This document shows, piece after piece, positions 7,216 through 16,296 of a stretch of DNA of 64,000 nucleotides. The stretch is from the NCBI GenBank assembly GCA_035714115.1, contig DASTMO010000078.1, forward strand, positions 1 to 64,000, in the 5' to 3' direction. Origin of the DNA: CAMAVH01 sp035714115 (GTDB taxonomy: Bacteria > Pseudomonadota > Alphaproteobacteria > SMXQ01). The notes beneath the pieces are model-generated. The model was not told where the DNA came from and did no database searches. It was given only the letters and a program-made list of their open reading frames with translations. A program made the translations under genes and the position numbers. The first letter of the stretch is position 1; each line of letters begins with the position of its first letter.

Positions 7216-10083
7216 TCAAGCTGCCGTCAAACTGTCGAGAGCGTCGGCGCAACGGCCGCAGGTGTCGTCATGCTTGGCATGCTTGCCGACCTCTTCGAGC
7301 ACGCGCCAGCAACGCTGGCATTTCGCGCCTTCGGCCAACTCGACCACCACGGCCACACCCGGAACGTCGGGCAAACGGAAGGCGTCGGCCGCAGCGTCTC
7401 CGCTCAGCAGCTTGATGTCGGAGGTGATGGCGATCTCGGCGAGATCGAGATCGGCCAGCGCGGCGCGGTAGGTCTCATCCGCATAGACCTTCGGCGAGGC
7501 CTGCAGGCTGGCGCCGATCACCTTGTTGGCGCGCGCCAATTCGAGCGCACCCGTGACGACACGGCGCAATTTGCGGATCGTGTCCCACTTGGCGGCGAGC
7601 GCCTCGTTGGTCCAGTTCGCCGGGATCGTCGGGAAGTCGCGCAGATGTACGCTGCCGTCCTCGCTCGGGAAGCGCGAGAGCCAGGCCTCTTCGGCGGTGA
7701 AGCAGAGCACCGGCGCGAGCCAGGCGGTCAGGCAATCGAACAGGATGTCCATCACCGTGCGCGCCGCGCGGCGGCGGATGCTGCCCGGCGCGTCGCAATA
7801 AAGCGCATCTTTGCGCACGTCGAAGTAGAAAGCCGACAGATCGACGGCGCAGAAGTTATGCAGCGCGGCGAAGAAATTGTGGAATTCGAACGCGTCGCAC
7901 GCGCCGCGCAGCTGCTTGTCCATCTCGGCGAGCTGATGCAGCACGAGCCGTTCGAGCTCGGGCATCTGCTCGATCGGCAGCTTCTCGGCGTCGGTGAAGC
8001 CGTCGAGCGCGCCGAGCAGATAGCGCAGCGTGTTGCGCAGGCGACGGTAGGTGTCGGCCTGATACTTCAGGATCTCGGGACCGATGCGCAGGTCGTCGGA
8101 ATAGTCCGAGGCGATGACCCAGAGGCGCAGAATGTCGGCGCCGAACTCCTCCATCACCTTCTGCGGCGCGACGACGTTGCCCAGCGACTTGGACATCTTG
8201 CGGCCCTGCTCATCGAGCACGAAGCCGTGGGTCAGAACGTTGTCGTAAGGCGCGCGGCCGCGCGTACCGCAGGATTCGAGCAAGGACGACTGGAACCAGC
8301 CGCGATGCTGGTCCGAGCCTTCCAAGTACAGCGCGGCGGGCGCGCCGAGCTCGGGACGCGCTTCGAGCACGAAACTATGCGTGCTGCCCGAATCGAACCA
8401 GACGTCGAGGATGTCCTTCACCTGCTCGAAGTTCGCTGGATCATGCTCAGGCCCGAGGAAGCGCGACGGATCGGCGCTGAACCAGACATCCGAGCCTTCG
8501 GCCTCGACGGCATCCGTGATGCGTTGCATGACCTTGGGATCGCGCAGCGGCTGGCCGGTGCGCTTGTCGACGAAGACGGTGATCGGCGCGCCCCAGGCGC
8601 GCTGGCGCGACACGCACCAGTCGGGACGCCCTTCGACCATGGCACCGATGCGGTTGCGCCCGGCGGCAGGCACGAAGCGCGTATCGTCGATGGCTTTGAG
8701 CGCCTGCTGGCGCAGCGTCTGATTCTGCCCCTGCGCCGGATTGTCCATGGCGATGAACCATTGCGGCGTGGTGCGGAAGATGAGCGGCGCCTTCGAGCGC
8801 CAGGAATGCGGATAGGAGTGCACCAGCTTGCCCGACGCCAGGAGCGCGCCGGCTTCCGTCAGCTTTTCCAGCACCGGCTTGTCGGCCTTGAAGACATGCA
8901 GGCCGGCGAACAGCGGCACACGCGGATAATAGGTGCCGTCCTCGGCGACCGTTTCGGGCACTTCGAGCTTGAACTTCTGGCCGACGACGAAGTCCTCCGC
9001 GCCATGGCCCGGCGCGGTGTGGACGAAGCCGGTGCCCGCTTCGGTGGTGACATGATCGCCGGGCAGCAGCGGCACGTCGAAATCATAACCCTGGCCGCGC
9101 CACGGATGGGCGCAGACCGAGCCTTCGAGCGTTTCACCGAGCACGGTGGCGACGACCTTATGGCCGGAGATTTTCGCGCTGGCGAGCAGGCTGTCGAGCA
9201 GCTCGCGCACAACGAGGATCTTCTCGCCGACTTTGGCGAGGCTGCCCTCGGCGACCTCGGTCACTTCGACGACGAGATAGTCGAAACTCGGACCGAAGGC
9301 GATGGCGCGGTTGCCCGGCAGCGTCCAAGGCGTCGTCGTCCAGATGACGATCGACGCGTCCTTCAACTCCGGCAGCGACGTCTTGACCACCGGGAAGCGC
9401 ACCCACACCGTGGTCGACGTGTGGTCATGATATTCGACCTCGGCTTCGGCGAGCGCGGTCTTTTCGACGACCGACCACATCACCGGCTTCACGCCCTTGT
9501 ACAAAAGGCCGTTGAGCAAAAACTTGCCGAGCTCGCGCACGATCGACGCCTCGGCGGCGTTGGTCATCGTCGTATAGGGATTGGCCCAATCGCCGGCGAC
9601 GCCGAGGCGCTTGAACTCTTCGCGCTGAATGTCGATCCATTCGGCGGCGAAGCGGCGGCATTCGTCGCGGAAATCGATGATCGGAACCGCGTCCTTGTCT
9701 TTGCCCTTGGCGCGGTACTGCTCTTCGATCTTCCATTCGATCGGCAGGCCGTGGCAGTCCCAGCCGGGCACATAAGGCGAGTCGTAACCGAGCATCGAGC
9801 GCGTGCGGTTGACGACATCCTTGAGGATCTTGTTCAGCGCGTGGCCGATGTGGATGTTGCCGTTGGCGTAGGGCGGGCCGTCATGCAGCACGAACTTGGG
9901 GCGGCCCTTGGCGCGCGCGCGCTGCTTCTCGTACAGGCCGATCTTGGCCCAGCGGGCCAGCAGTTCGGGCTCGCGCTGAGCGAGGCCGGCCTTCATGGGA
10001 AAGCCGGTCTTGGGCAGGAAAACGGTGGATTTGTAATCGGCGGCCATCGGAAACGCGAATTTCGCTGTAATTTCAAAGGCCAT
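7216..10083 (-). CDS. ileS: isoleucyl-tRNA synthetase
   Basis: Class I aminoacyl-tRNA synthetase charging tRNA-Ile. The 955-residue frame has HIGH in GNIHIGHALNK, the class I signature KMSKS in GRKMSKSLGN, an inserted editing (CP1) domain with TTTPWTLPGNRAI, and a C-terminal zinc finger with CQRC and CGRC. The start is uncertain. The frame opens at 10083, but family proteins usually begin at the equivalent of MAADYKSTVFLP, which is the ATG at 10047. Neither start has an obvious Shine-Dalgarno sequence. The gene lies 69 bases after ribF and directly precedes lspA, the widespread ribF-ileS-lspA order. Confidence 0.96.
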   Translation of the reverse strand: MAFEITAKFAFPMAADYKSTVFLPKTGFPMKAGLAQREPELLARWAKIGLYEKQRARAKGRPKFVLHDGPPYANGNIHIGHALNKILKDVVNRTRSMLGYDSPYVPGWDCHGLPIEWKIEEQYRAKGKDKDAVPIIDFRDECRRFAAEWIDIQREEFKRLGVAGDWANPYTTMTNAAEASIVRELGKFLLNGLLYKGVKPVMWSVVEKTALAEAEVEYHDHTSTTVWVRFPVVKTSLPELKDASIVIWTTTPWTLPGNRAIAFGPSFDYLVVEVTEVAEGSLAKVGEKILVVRELLDSLLASAKISGHKVVATVLGETLEGSVCAHPWRGQGYDFDVPLLPGDHVTTEAGTGFVHTAPGHGAEDFVVGQKFKLEVPETVAEDGTYYPRVPLFAGLHVFKADKPVLEKLTEAGALLASGKLVHSYPHSWRSKAPLIFRTTPQWFIAMDNPAQGQNQTLRQQALKAIDDTRFVPAAGRNRIGAMVEGRPDWCVSRQRAWGAPITVFVDKRTGQPLRDPKVMQRITDAVEAEGSDVWFSADPSRFLGPEHDPANFEQVKDILDVWFDSGSTHSFVLEARPELGAPAALYLEGSDQHRGWFQSSLLESCGTRGRAPYDNVLTHGFVLDEQGRKMSKSLGNVVAPQKVMEEFGADILRLWVIASDYSDDLRIGPEILKYQADTYRRLRNTLRYLLGALDGFTDAEKLPIEQMPELERLVLHQLAEMDKQLRGACDAFEFHNFFAALHNFCAVDLSAFYFDVRKDALYCDAPGSIRRRAARTVMDILFDCLTAWLAPVLCFTAEEAWLSRFPSEDGSVHLRDFPTIPANWTNEALAAKWDTIRKLRRVVTGALELARANKVIGASLQASPKVYADETYRAALADLDLAEIAITSDIKLLSGDAAADAFRLPDVPGVAVVVELAEGAKCQRCWRVLEEVGKHAKHDDTCGRCADALDSLTAA

Positions 10084-10152
10084 ACGGGATGCGTACAGGC
10101 CGGGGCGGCACTTTTCCCCACCGGGGGCGGCGCGTCAACCGTGCAGAACGGC

Positions 10153-11127
10153 TTAGCCCAGCTTGAATCCCGGGGCGGCGAAGCGGGCCGGCTCGGCGAG
10201 CACGGCGCGGGCCTGGGCGGCGTCCTTGTTCATCTGGGCCACTAGGGCATCGACGCCGTCGAATTTCTGCTCTTCACGGAGATATTCGATCAAAGCGACG
10301 CGCAGATGCTTGCCGTAAAGATCGCCGGAAAAATCGAACAGATGGGCCTCGAAACGCAAATCCTTGCCGGCGAAGGTCGGTCGCCAGCCGAGGGAGGCGA
10401 CGCCGTCGCGCCAGACCGTCTGCGCGCCCTCGTCGATGCCGGCCTTGATGGCGTAGATGCCGGCTTTGGGGCGCTGATAATCGCCGAGCGGCAAATTGGC
10501 GGTGGGAAAGCCGAGTGTGCGGCCGACGGCGTCGCCGTGCTCGACGCGCCCTTCCAGCTCCCAATAGCGCCCGAGCAGCTTGGCCGCCTCGGCCGGTTTG
10601 CCTTCGATCAGCAACTGGCGGATGCGGCGCGAGGCGATCACGGTGCCGTCCGGCTCACGCTGGGTGAAGACGCGGGTGATATGGAAATCGAAGCGCCGCG
10701 CCAGCTCGCGCAGCAGCGCCACATCGCCTTGGCGCTTATGGCCGAAATTGAAATCTTCGCCGACGACGACGTGAGAAACACCAAGCCCGCTAACCAGCAG
10801 ATCGATGACGAAGTTCTCCGCCGGAATTTCGGCGAAGGCGCGATGGAACTGCATGACATAAAGGCAGTCGACGCCCAGAAGCTCCATCTGATGCGCCTTG
10901 GTGCGCAGCGAGCTCAAGCGGAACGGCGGCGCGTCAGGCTGGAATATGCGCTTGGGATGCGGCTCGAACGTCAGGACGCCGAGCGGCTTGCCGGTGGCGC
11001 GGGCGATCTCGCCGGCAGCATTGATGACGACGCGATGGCCGCGATGAACGCCGTCGAAATTGCCGATGGCGACCACCGCGCCGGTGGCGTCGGGCGGCAA
11101 ACCGTCATAATGGCGAAACAGGCGCAT
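10153..11127 (-). CDS. ribF: bifunctional riboflavin kinase / FAD synthetase
   Basis: Phosphorylates riboflavin to FMN and adenylates FMN to FAD in the cytosol. The N-terminal FAD synthetase domain shows the nucleotidyltransferase motif GNFDGVHRGHR (residues about 22-33) and SSLRTK. The C-terminal flavokinase domain starts near residue 185 with GRTLGFPTANL, the flavin/ATP-binding motif, and ends with the usual EYLREEQKFDG segment. Length (324) is typical. It heads the ribF-ileS-lspA run. The 95-base gap to the MaoC gene holds no recognisable promoter. Confidence 0.96.
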   Translation of the reverse strand: MRLFRHYDGLPPDATGAVVAIGNFDGVHRGHRVVINAAGEIARATGKPLGVLTFEPHPKRIFQPDAPPFRLSSLRTKAHQMELLGVDCLYVMQFHRAFAEIPAENFVIDLLVSGLGVSHVVVGEDFNFGHKRQGDVALLRELARRFDFHITRVFTQREPDGTVIASRRIRQLLIEGKPAEAAKLLGRYWELEGRVEHGDAVGRTLGFPTANLPLGDYQRPKAGIYAIKAGIDEGAQTVWRDGVASLGWRPTFAGKDLRFEAHLFDFSGDLYGKHLRVALIEYLREEQKFDGVDALVAQMNKDAAQARAVLAEPARFAAPGFKLG

Positions 11128-11222
11128 CGGCGAACTCGGGGCGATAGGGAACGGGCCGCGCCCGATCCGGGGCGCGCGCCGCTCTTATAACTCGGAATGG
11201 CCAGACTGTAGAGGGATTGCCG

Positions 11223-11675
11223 TTAGCCGCGCTCGGCTTTCGACGGCACCATCATCATGGCGCTGCCTTCGAGCACGAGCTTATCGCCGACGTAGCATTT
11301 GGTGGCGAGCACCGCGCGCTTCTTCTCGGGGATGACTTCGGTGACGGTCACCTCCGTGCGCACCACATCGCCGATGCGGACCGGCGCCTTGAAGCGCAGA
11401 TCCTGGCTCATGTAGATGCAGCCGTAGCCCGGCAGCTTGGTGCCGAGCGCGGTGGAGATGAACGCGGCGCTGAGCATGCCATGGGCGATGCGGCCCTTGA
11501 ACATGGTCTTGGCGGCGAAGGCTTCGTCGAGGTGGACGGGATTGTTGTCGCCGGACAGATCGGCGAAGGCGACGATCTCGGCCTCGCCGACGCTGCGCAC
11601 ATAGTCGGCTGTCATGCCGACGCTCAGATCCTCGATCGCGTAACCCTGCAGGGTCTCAGCCAGCTTGGTCGCCAT
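11223..11675 (-). CDS. MaoC-type enoyl-CoA hydratase ((R)-specific type)
   Basis: A 150-residue single hot-dog-fold protein of the MaoC/PhaJ type, which hydrates trans-2-enoyl-CoA to (R)-3-hydroxyacyl-CoA. The hydratase 2 motif reads DLSGDNNPVHLDEAFA, with the catalytic Asp and His in this order, followed by FKGRIAHGML. Family knowledge links such enzymes to polyhydroxyalkanoate precursor supply. The ATG at 11675 is selected over an upstream one because GAGGAG lies seven bases before it. Two imperfect copies of a palindromic element lie just upstream at 11708-11742 and resemble the perfect palindrome in front of the 3-hydroxybutyryl-CoA dehydrogenase gene. That fits regulation together with hydroxyacyl-CoA metabolism. 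Confidence 0.87.
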   Translation of the reverse strand: MATKLAETLQGYAIEDLSVGMTADYVRSVGEAEIVAFADLSGDNNPVHLDEAFAAKTMFKGRIAHGMLSAAFISTALGTKLPGYGCIYMSQDLRFKAPVRIGDVVRTEVTVTEVIPEKKRAVLATKCYVGDKLVLEGSAMMMVPSKAERG

Positions 11676-11707
11676 GATGTCGCTCCTCACGCAGGCCAGC
11701 GCCGCTG

Positions 11708-11742
11708 ATGCTGCGGCGCACAATTATGCTGCAGCGCAATAT
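11708..11742. promoter_or_regulatory. two tandem operator-like elements upstream of the MaoC hydratase
   Basis: Two 17-base elements, at 11708-11724 and 11726-11742, have centres 18 bases apart. Read on the minus strand each differs at three of 17 positions from the perfect palindrome ATGTTGCGCCGCAACAT at 54135-54151. They lie 33-67 bases upstream of the MaoC ATG, where an operator would act. The TGC/GCA-rich halves remind me of PhaR sites in alphaproteobacteria, but that assignment is inference. Confidence 0.5.
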
Positions 11743-11809
11743 AGCGACGCGGCCGCCGGCCAGCAAGATCGCCGGCTTTTCGGAGTTAAACTTATGTAAT
11801 TACAATGGG

Positions 11810-12568
11810 TTATTCCATCATGACGGAATAGCCGCCATCGACGAACAGCAGATCGCCGACGATGAAATCCGAATCGTCGGAAGCGAGGAACAGCACTGCC
11901 TTGGCCAGATCGATCGGCTCGCCGTTGCGGCCGCGAATGTTCGTGACCGGACGTGTCGGATCGAACGTGTCCTTGCCGACCGGCGAGCCGATCTTGTTGG
12001 GGATCACACCGTTGACGCGGATATTGTGCTCGGCGAGCTGCATGGCCATGGAGCGCGTGAGGTTGGCGACTCCGCCCTTAGCCGACGTGTAGGCGATGGC
12101 GCGCGGTCGGCCGCGAAAGCCGGAGGTCGAGCCGACATTGACGATCTTACAGCCGGCAACGCCGGCCAGCGGCGCCTGTTTCACCATCTGCTGCGCTACA
12201 TATTTGCCGACCAGAAACGGGCCGGTCAGCGTGATGGCGAGCGTCTTGTCCCACTCGGCCTTGGTGATCTCGAAGATCGTCTTGTTGTCGGAATAGGCCG
12301 CGTTGTTGACGAGGATGTCGATGCGGCCCCACTTGGCCACCACATCGGCGACCAATTTTTGCACCGCAGATTCGTCGGCCACATCGGCGACGAAGCCCGC
12401 CGCATCGCCGCCGGCGGCCTTGATGTCGGCGGCGACCTTGTCGGCGCGCCCCTTGTCCATGTCGGCCACGGCAACGCGCGCGCCTTCGGACGCCAGCAGC
12501 TTCGCCGTCTCCTCGCCGATGTTGCGCCCCGCGCCGGTGATGACCGCGACCTGATTCTTGAGCTTCAC
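11810..12568 (-). CDS. SDR family oxidoreductase
   Basis: Classical short-chain dehydrogenase/reductase of about 252 residues. The NAD(P)-binding motif is TGAGRNIGEE, followed by NNAAY and the catalytic Ser-Tyr-Lys triad in VGSTSGFRGRPRAIAYTSAK. The C-terminus is DGGYSVMME. The start is a GTG at 12568 with a strong AGGAGG six bases upstream. A longer in-frame extension to 12706 lacks any SDR features and is rejected. Asp in the VADMDKG segment after the second beta strand suggests NAD+ rather than NADP+ preference. The substrate is unknown. It is divergent from the small gene at 12742. Confidence 0.88.
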   Translation of the reverse strand: MKLKNQVAVITGAGRNIGEETAKLLASEGARVAVADMDKGRADKVAADIKAAGGDAAGFVADVADESAVQKLVADVVAKWGRIDILVNNAAYSDNKTIFEITKAEWDKTLAITLTGPFLVGKYVAQQMVKQAPLAGVAGCKIVNVGSTSGFRGRPRAIAYTSAKGGVANLTRSMAMQLAEHNIRVNGVIPNKIGSPVGKDTFDPTRPVTNIRGRNGEPIDLAKAVLFLASDDSDFIVGDLLFVDGGYSVMME

Positions 12569-12741
12569 GAAAGCCTCCTGCCGAATGTTTTTTCTATTGC
12601 CGGCATTGAACCAGCCGCATCGGTTGAGCGTCAATGCAGGCGGCGGGACTTCAGGCTTTTTTAACACTGCTGCATTAAATGAAACGGTGGGGCAGAATGG
12701 GCGCAACGGCCTTTCGCCCCAGTCGATATACGGAGAGCTTC

Positions 12742-12963
12742 ATGGCTTTTGGCGCGACCAAGATTCCGAAAATCCGCGAACATGCGGAGCTGACCTTGAG
12801 CGACGGCAAGACGCTGATCGGCCATGTCTTCATCGATGCCACCTCGCGCATCCAGGATCTGCTCAACGGCCCGCTGCGCTTCTTCCCCTTCATCGACGAC
12901 AAGAACCAGATCCACCTGATCAACAAGGATTGGGTGATGATGCTGAAGCCCTATGACAAATAG
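12742..12963 (+). CDS. small conserved hypothetical protein (73 residues)
   Basis: A small soluble protein with no signal peptide or membrane segment. The start at 12742 has GGAGAG seven bases upstream. The frame extends 21 codons further up, but without a ribosome site. The visible pattern is a short beta-rich fold: LTLSDGKTLIGHVFID, then SRIQDLLNGPLRFFPF, then IHLINKDWVMMLKPYD. This resembles small proteins whose core reads 'RlsDLLN...Ffpl.d...i.lnk', possibly the DUF6812 type, but I cannot confirm the family. It lies between a divergent SDR gene and a 4,5-dihydroxyphthalate-decarboxylase-like gene and has no evident partner. Confidence 0.7.
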   Translation: MAFGATKIPKIREHAELTLSDGKTLIGHVFIDATSRIQDLLNGPLRFFPFIDDKNQIHLINKDWVMMLKPYDK

Positions 12964-13067
12964 GCTGGGCGACAAGTAGGACACTGCCGCGCGCCGATTG
13001 ACGCGCGCGCCCGCCCGGACCAAAGTTTCCCCAAGGCTTGCGCAGACCAAGACCGCCGGGAGACTCC

Positions 13068-14048
13068 ATGTCCGACCTCACGCTCACCATCGCGCTCGAG
13101 CGCTATGACCGCCATTTTCCCTTCATTGACGGCACCGTGAAGCCGCCGCCGGGGCTGAAGCTGACGGCGCTGCAGGTCGGCCAGGCCGATTTTCATCGCG
13201 ACGGCGGCAACCGCCATGAACGCATGATCCATGAGAGCGCGTTCGACATCTGCGAATTTTCCATGTCGACCTATCTTATGGCGAAGAACCGCGGCGTGCC
13301 GTTGACCGCGGTGCCGGTCTTCCCGCGCCGGCTGTTCAGCGCCAGCCAGATGTTCGTCCATCGCGACTCCAACTTGTGGGAGCCGAAAGACCTGATCGGC
13401 AAGAAGGTCGGCATCAGCTCGTTCCAAACGACGCTGTCGCTGCTCGCCAAAGGCGATCTGAAATTCGAATATGGCGTGCCGTGGGAGAAAATCCACTGGC
13501 TCACCACCACCGGCGAGAAGGTGAAATTCACGCCCAAAGACGGCGTGCAGATCACGACGCTGCCCGCCGACACCGATCTGGGCCTGCTGCTCGAAAAGGG
13601 CGAGATCGACGCCTTTTTCATGCCGCATCCGCCGCATTCGGTGATGTCCGGCCACGTGCCGGCGCGCCGCCTGTTCAAGGACACGCGCGCCGAGGAGCTG
13701 CGCTACTTCCGCAAGACCGGCTATTTCCCGATCATGCATATCCTCGCCTTCAAGGAAGAGTTGAACGCGAGGCACCCTTGGCTCGCCGGCGCCTTGATGG
13801 ACTGCTACGGCCAAGCCAAGGAGATTTCGGCGTCGTACTATGACGACCCGAACTTCTCGCGCCTGCTATGGGGCCGGCACGATTTCGAAGACGAACGCGA
13901 CCAGCTTGCCGCCGATCCTTGGCCGATCGGCTTCAAAGCCAATCGCGCCAATCTCGCCCGCTTCATCGAATATTCGCACGATCAAGGGCTTATCAGCGAT
14001 ATCTACCCGCCCGAGCGGCTCTTCGCCGAACAGACGCTGGCAAGCTGA
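13068..14048 (+). CDS. 4,5-dihydroxyphthalate decarboxylase-like / substrate-binding-fold protein
   Basis: A 326-residue protein with the two-lobed periplasmic-binding fold but no signal peptide, so it is predicted cytosolic. It opens LTLTIALERYDRHFPFIDG and has the segment FDICEFSMSTYLMAKNRG, then a lobe-switch KDLIGKKVGISSF. The pattern fits the Pht5-type 4,5-dihydroxyphthalate decarboxylase family, which removes a carboxyl group from an aromatic diol. Many members are annotated only as ABC binding proteins. The ATG at 13068 has GGGAGA upstream. It is followed after 166 bases by a Bug-type binding protein gene, suggesting a shared role in use of an aromatic or carboxylated compound. The exact substrate cannot be read from sequence. 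Confidence 0.75.
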   Translation: MSDLTLTIALERYDRHFPFIDGTVKPPPGLKLTALQVGQADFHRDGGNRHERMIHESAFDICEFSMSTYLMAKNRGVPLTAVPVFPRRLFSASQMFVHRDSNLWEPKDLIGKKVGISSFQTTLSLLAKGDLKFEYGVPWEKIHWLTTTGEKVKFTPKDGVQITTLPADTDLGLLLEKGEIDAFFMPHPPHSVMSGHVPARRLFKDTRAEELRYFRKTGYFPIMHILAFKEELNARHPWLAGALMDCYGQAKEISASYYDDPNFSRLLWGRHDFEDERDQLAADPWPIGFKANRANLARFIEYSHDQGLISDIYPPERLFAEQTLAS

Positions 14049-14214
14049 GCCGGCATAGCCGGCCGTTATCGCTTCTGGGACATCCCCTGCACGATCCGCG
14101 CGCGGGCCGTGCTAGGCTTCCGGCAACGACGGCGATAACGCCGCGTCTGGGAGCCGTCTCGCGCCGCATCTCGCCAGGAGCGGACGGCATAACGACTGTG
14201 AGGGAGGTCGTCAC

Positions 14215-15285
14215 ATGAAAGCGTCCGCTTACATGCTCGCCTGCGCTTGCCTGCTCGCCGCCGGAACGGCATCCGTTCCCGCCGCAGCCGATCCCGTCGC
14301 CGATTTCTACAAGGGCAAGCAGATGCAGTTCGTCATCCGCTCCAACGTCGGCGGCGGCTATGACCAATATTCGCGCCTGCTCGGCCGCCATATCGTCAAG
14401 CACATCCCCGGCACGCCGACCATGCTGCCAGTGAATATGCCGGGCGGCGGCGGGCTGCAGGCCGCCAACTTCATCGCCCAGGCCGCGCCGAAAGACGGCA
14501 CCTATCTGACGATGGTCAGCCAAGGCCTGCCGATGGATCAGGCTCTCGGCCTCAACAAAGGCCTGCAGGCCGACATGAAGAGCTTCAACTGGATCGGCAA
14601 CATGAGCGATTCGAACCAGCTGACGGTGACTTGGCATACCTCGCCGACCAAGACCATCGAAGACGCCATGAACCGCGAGACGGTGATCGGCGCGACCGGC
14701 GCCGGCTCGATCTCGACGCAGGTGCCCGCCGTGCTCAACAACGTCGTCGGCACCAAGTTCAAGGTGATCTTCGGCTATCCCGGCGGCGCCGACATCAACC
14801 TCGCCATGGAGCGCGGCGAGATCGAAGGCCGCGCCACCAATCCGTGGGCGAGCTATGTTTCGGTGACGCCGCATTACGTCGCCGAGAAGAAGATCAACAT
14901 TCTCGTGCAAACGGGCATGAAAAAGGACAAGGACCTGCCGAACGTGCCGCTGATGCGCGAACTGGCGAAGACGCCGGAACAGAAGGCGATCCTCGACTAC
15001 ATCTCCAAGGCCGTCGCGGTCGGCCGCCCGGTCGGCACCACGCCGGGCGTGCCACAGGACCGCGTCGCCGCGCTGCGCAAAGCCTTCGACGCGACGCTGG
15101 CCGACCCGGCTTTCGTGGCCGAGGCCGACAAGCAGAAGATGGAGATCAGCGCGATGAACGGCGAAGAGCTGCAGCAAATCATCGCCGACATCATCGACGC
15201 GCCAATCGACCTTTTGGAGAAAGTTCGCCTAGTGACGCATTCGCGCGATGCCAAGGAGCTGCCCGGCGCCAAAGCGAGCGAGTGA
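14215..15285 (+). CDS. Bug-type (tripartite tricarboxylate transporter-like) periplasmic binding protein 1
   Basis: A 356-residue exported solute-binding protein. The signal peptide spans about residues 1-25 and is cleaved near AAAD. The mature start DPVADFYKGK is shared with the proteins at 18698 and, nearly, 31282. Family features are VGGGYDQYSRLLGRHI, the carboxylate-binding GATGAGS loop and GYPGGADINLAMERGE. Bug proteins bind small carboxylates or amides and usually serve TctAB permeases. None is encoded in this window, so its transporter must lie elsewhere, or it acts alone or in sensing. GGGAGGT lies nearby upstream of the ATG. Confidence 0.85.
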   Translation: MKASAYMLACACLLAAGTASVPAAADPVADFYKGKQMQFVIRSNVGGGYDQYSRLLGRHIVKHIPGTPTMLPVNMPGGGGLQAANFIAQAAPKDGTYLTMVSQGLPMDQALGLNKGLQADMKSFNWIGNMSDSNQLTVTWHTSPTKTIEDAMNRETVIGATGAGSISTQVPAVLNNVVGTKFKVIFGYPGGADINLAMERGEIEGRATNPWASYVSVTPHYVAEKKINILVQTGMKKDKDLPNVPLMRELAKTPEQKAILDYISKAVAVGRPVGTTPGVPQDRVAALRKAFDATLADPAFVAEADKQKMEISAMNGEELQQIIADIIDAPIDLLEKVRLVTHSRDAKELPGAKASE

Positions 15286-15294
15286 GGATGCGAC

Positions 15295-15318
15295 GGCCCC
15301 CGCTCAAGCGCGGGGGCC
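15295..15318. terminator. bidirectional GC-rich hairpin between convergent genes
   Basis: A perfect 9-bp stem (GGCCCCCGC / GCGGGGGCC) with a 6-base loop sits between two convergent genes. Its loop begins at the stop codon of the SDR gene at 15304. There is no thymine tract on either side, so termination would be factor-assisted or inefficient. Confidence 0.45.
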
Positions 15319-16140
15319 ATCCACCGTCTTAGTCTCTAGCGTCTTGTGCGCGATATATCCGCCGTCGATCAAGAGATCGGATGCCGTCATGAAGGAAGAT
15401 TCGTCCGAGGCGAGGAATAGCGCGCCGTAGGCCACCTCCTCCACCTTGCCCGGACGCTTGAGCAGATACATCGGCCCGCGCGCCTTGCGTGCCTCCTCGA
15501 TGTCGCCGTTGTAGCGCCATAGCGCGCGCGGCGTGTCGATAGCGCCGGGTGAGAGCGAATTGACGCGAATGTCGTCCGCCGCATGATCGATCGCCATCGC
15601 CTGGGTCAGCATGATCAGCGCGGCCTTGCTGGTGCAATAGGGCGCACGCTTGGGCACCGCGAGCTGACCGAGCTGCGAGGCGATGTTGACTATGCTGCCG
15701 CCGCCCGCCTTGCGCATTTCCGGAATGGCGTATTTGCACATCAGAAATGGGCCGGAGAGGTTGACCGCGAGCGCCTTGTTCCAATCTTCGAAAGCAAGAT
15801 CGACCACCGTGCCGTCCGGGACAATCGCCGCCGCGACATTCACCAGAATGCGGAGGTTGCCATAGGTCTCGGCGGCGATTTGGACGGCGCGCGCGCAATC
15901 TTCGGGCTTGGAGACATCGATGGCGCAGGGTGCAGCCTTGCCGCCGGCCTTGACGATGTCGGATGCCGTATCTTCGGCCTTCTTCCCATCGATGTCGCAA
16001 ATGACGAGATTCGCGCCCTCGGCGGCATAGAGCCGGGCGATGGCGCCGCCGATCGCGCCGCCGCCGCCGGTGACGATGGCCGTACGCCCTTTCAACTTCC
16101 CGGTCGGCATATGCTGGTCGAATGGCTGCGCCTCGATCAT
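15304..16140 (-). CDS. SDR family oxidoreductase
   Basis: A 278-residue classical short-chain dehydrogenase. The cofactor motif is TGGGGAIGGAI, the catalytic residues lie in IASQLGQLAVPKRAPYCTSK, and the C-terminal ASDLLIDGGY is typical. Asp in VICDIDGKK suggests NAD+. The ATG at 16140 has AGGAG about eight bases upstream. The frame stays open far upstream (to 17244), but that part is antisense to the 2-hydroxyacid dehydrogenase gene and shows no SDR character. It is divergent from that dehydrogenase, and the short gap between them presumably carries both promoters. The substrate is unknown. Confidence 0.88.
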   Translation of the reverse strand: MIEAQPFDQHMPTGKLKGRTAIVTGGGGAIGGAIARLYAAEGANLVICDIDGKKAEDTASDIVKAGGKAAPCAIDVSKPEDCARAVQIAAETYGNLRILVNVAAAIVPDGTVVDLAFEDWNKALAVNLSGPFLMCKYAIPEMRKAGGGSIVNIASQLGQLAVPKRAPYCTSKAALIMLTQAMAIDHAADDIRVNSLSPGAIDTPRALWRYNGDIEEARKARGPMYLLKRPGKVEEVAYGALFLASDESSFMTASDLLIDGGYIAHKTLETKTVDGPRA

Positions 16141-16296
16141 CCTCGGCTCCTGTCGCAAAAAATAATGGCGGCCAGCATAGGGGCTGGTGACGGAGACGGC
16201 ACTCAGGATGCATGATCCGTCAGAGATGACCGCCATTGCGATTTCGGCATATCGCCCGCCGAAATAACGCATCAGGTGCGAGAGGGAGCGAGCGCC

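Noticed and set aside
7270..10245. 991-codon open frame on the plus strand opposite ileS
   Set aside because: It is the antisense shadow of a certain ileS gene. Its translation is Arg/Gly/Ala-rich with no domain, as expected from high GC codon usage.
14049..14063. Hairpin GCCGGC-ATA-GCCGGC after the decarboxylase-like gene
   Set aside because: Short stem overlapping the stop region, with no thymine tract. Such GC palindromes are common by chance here.
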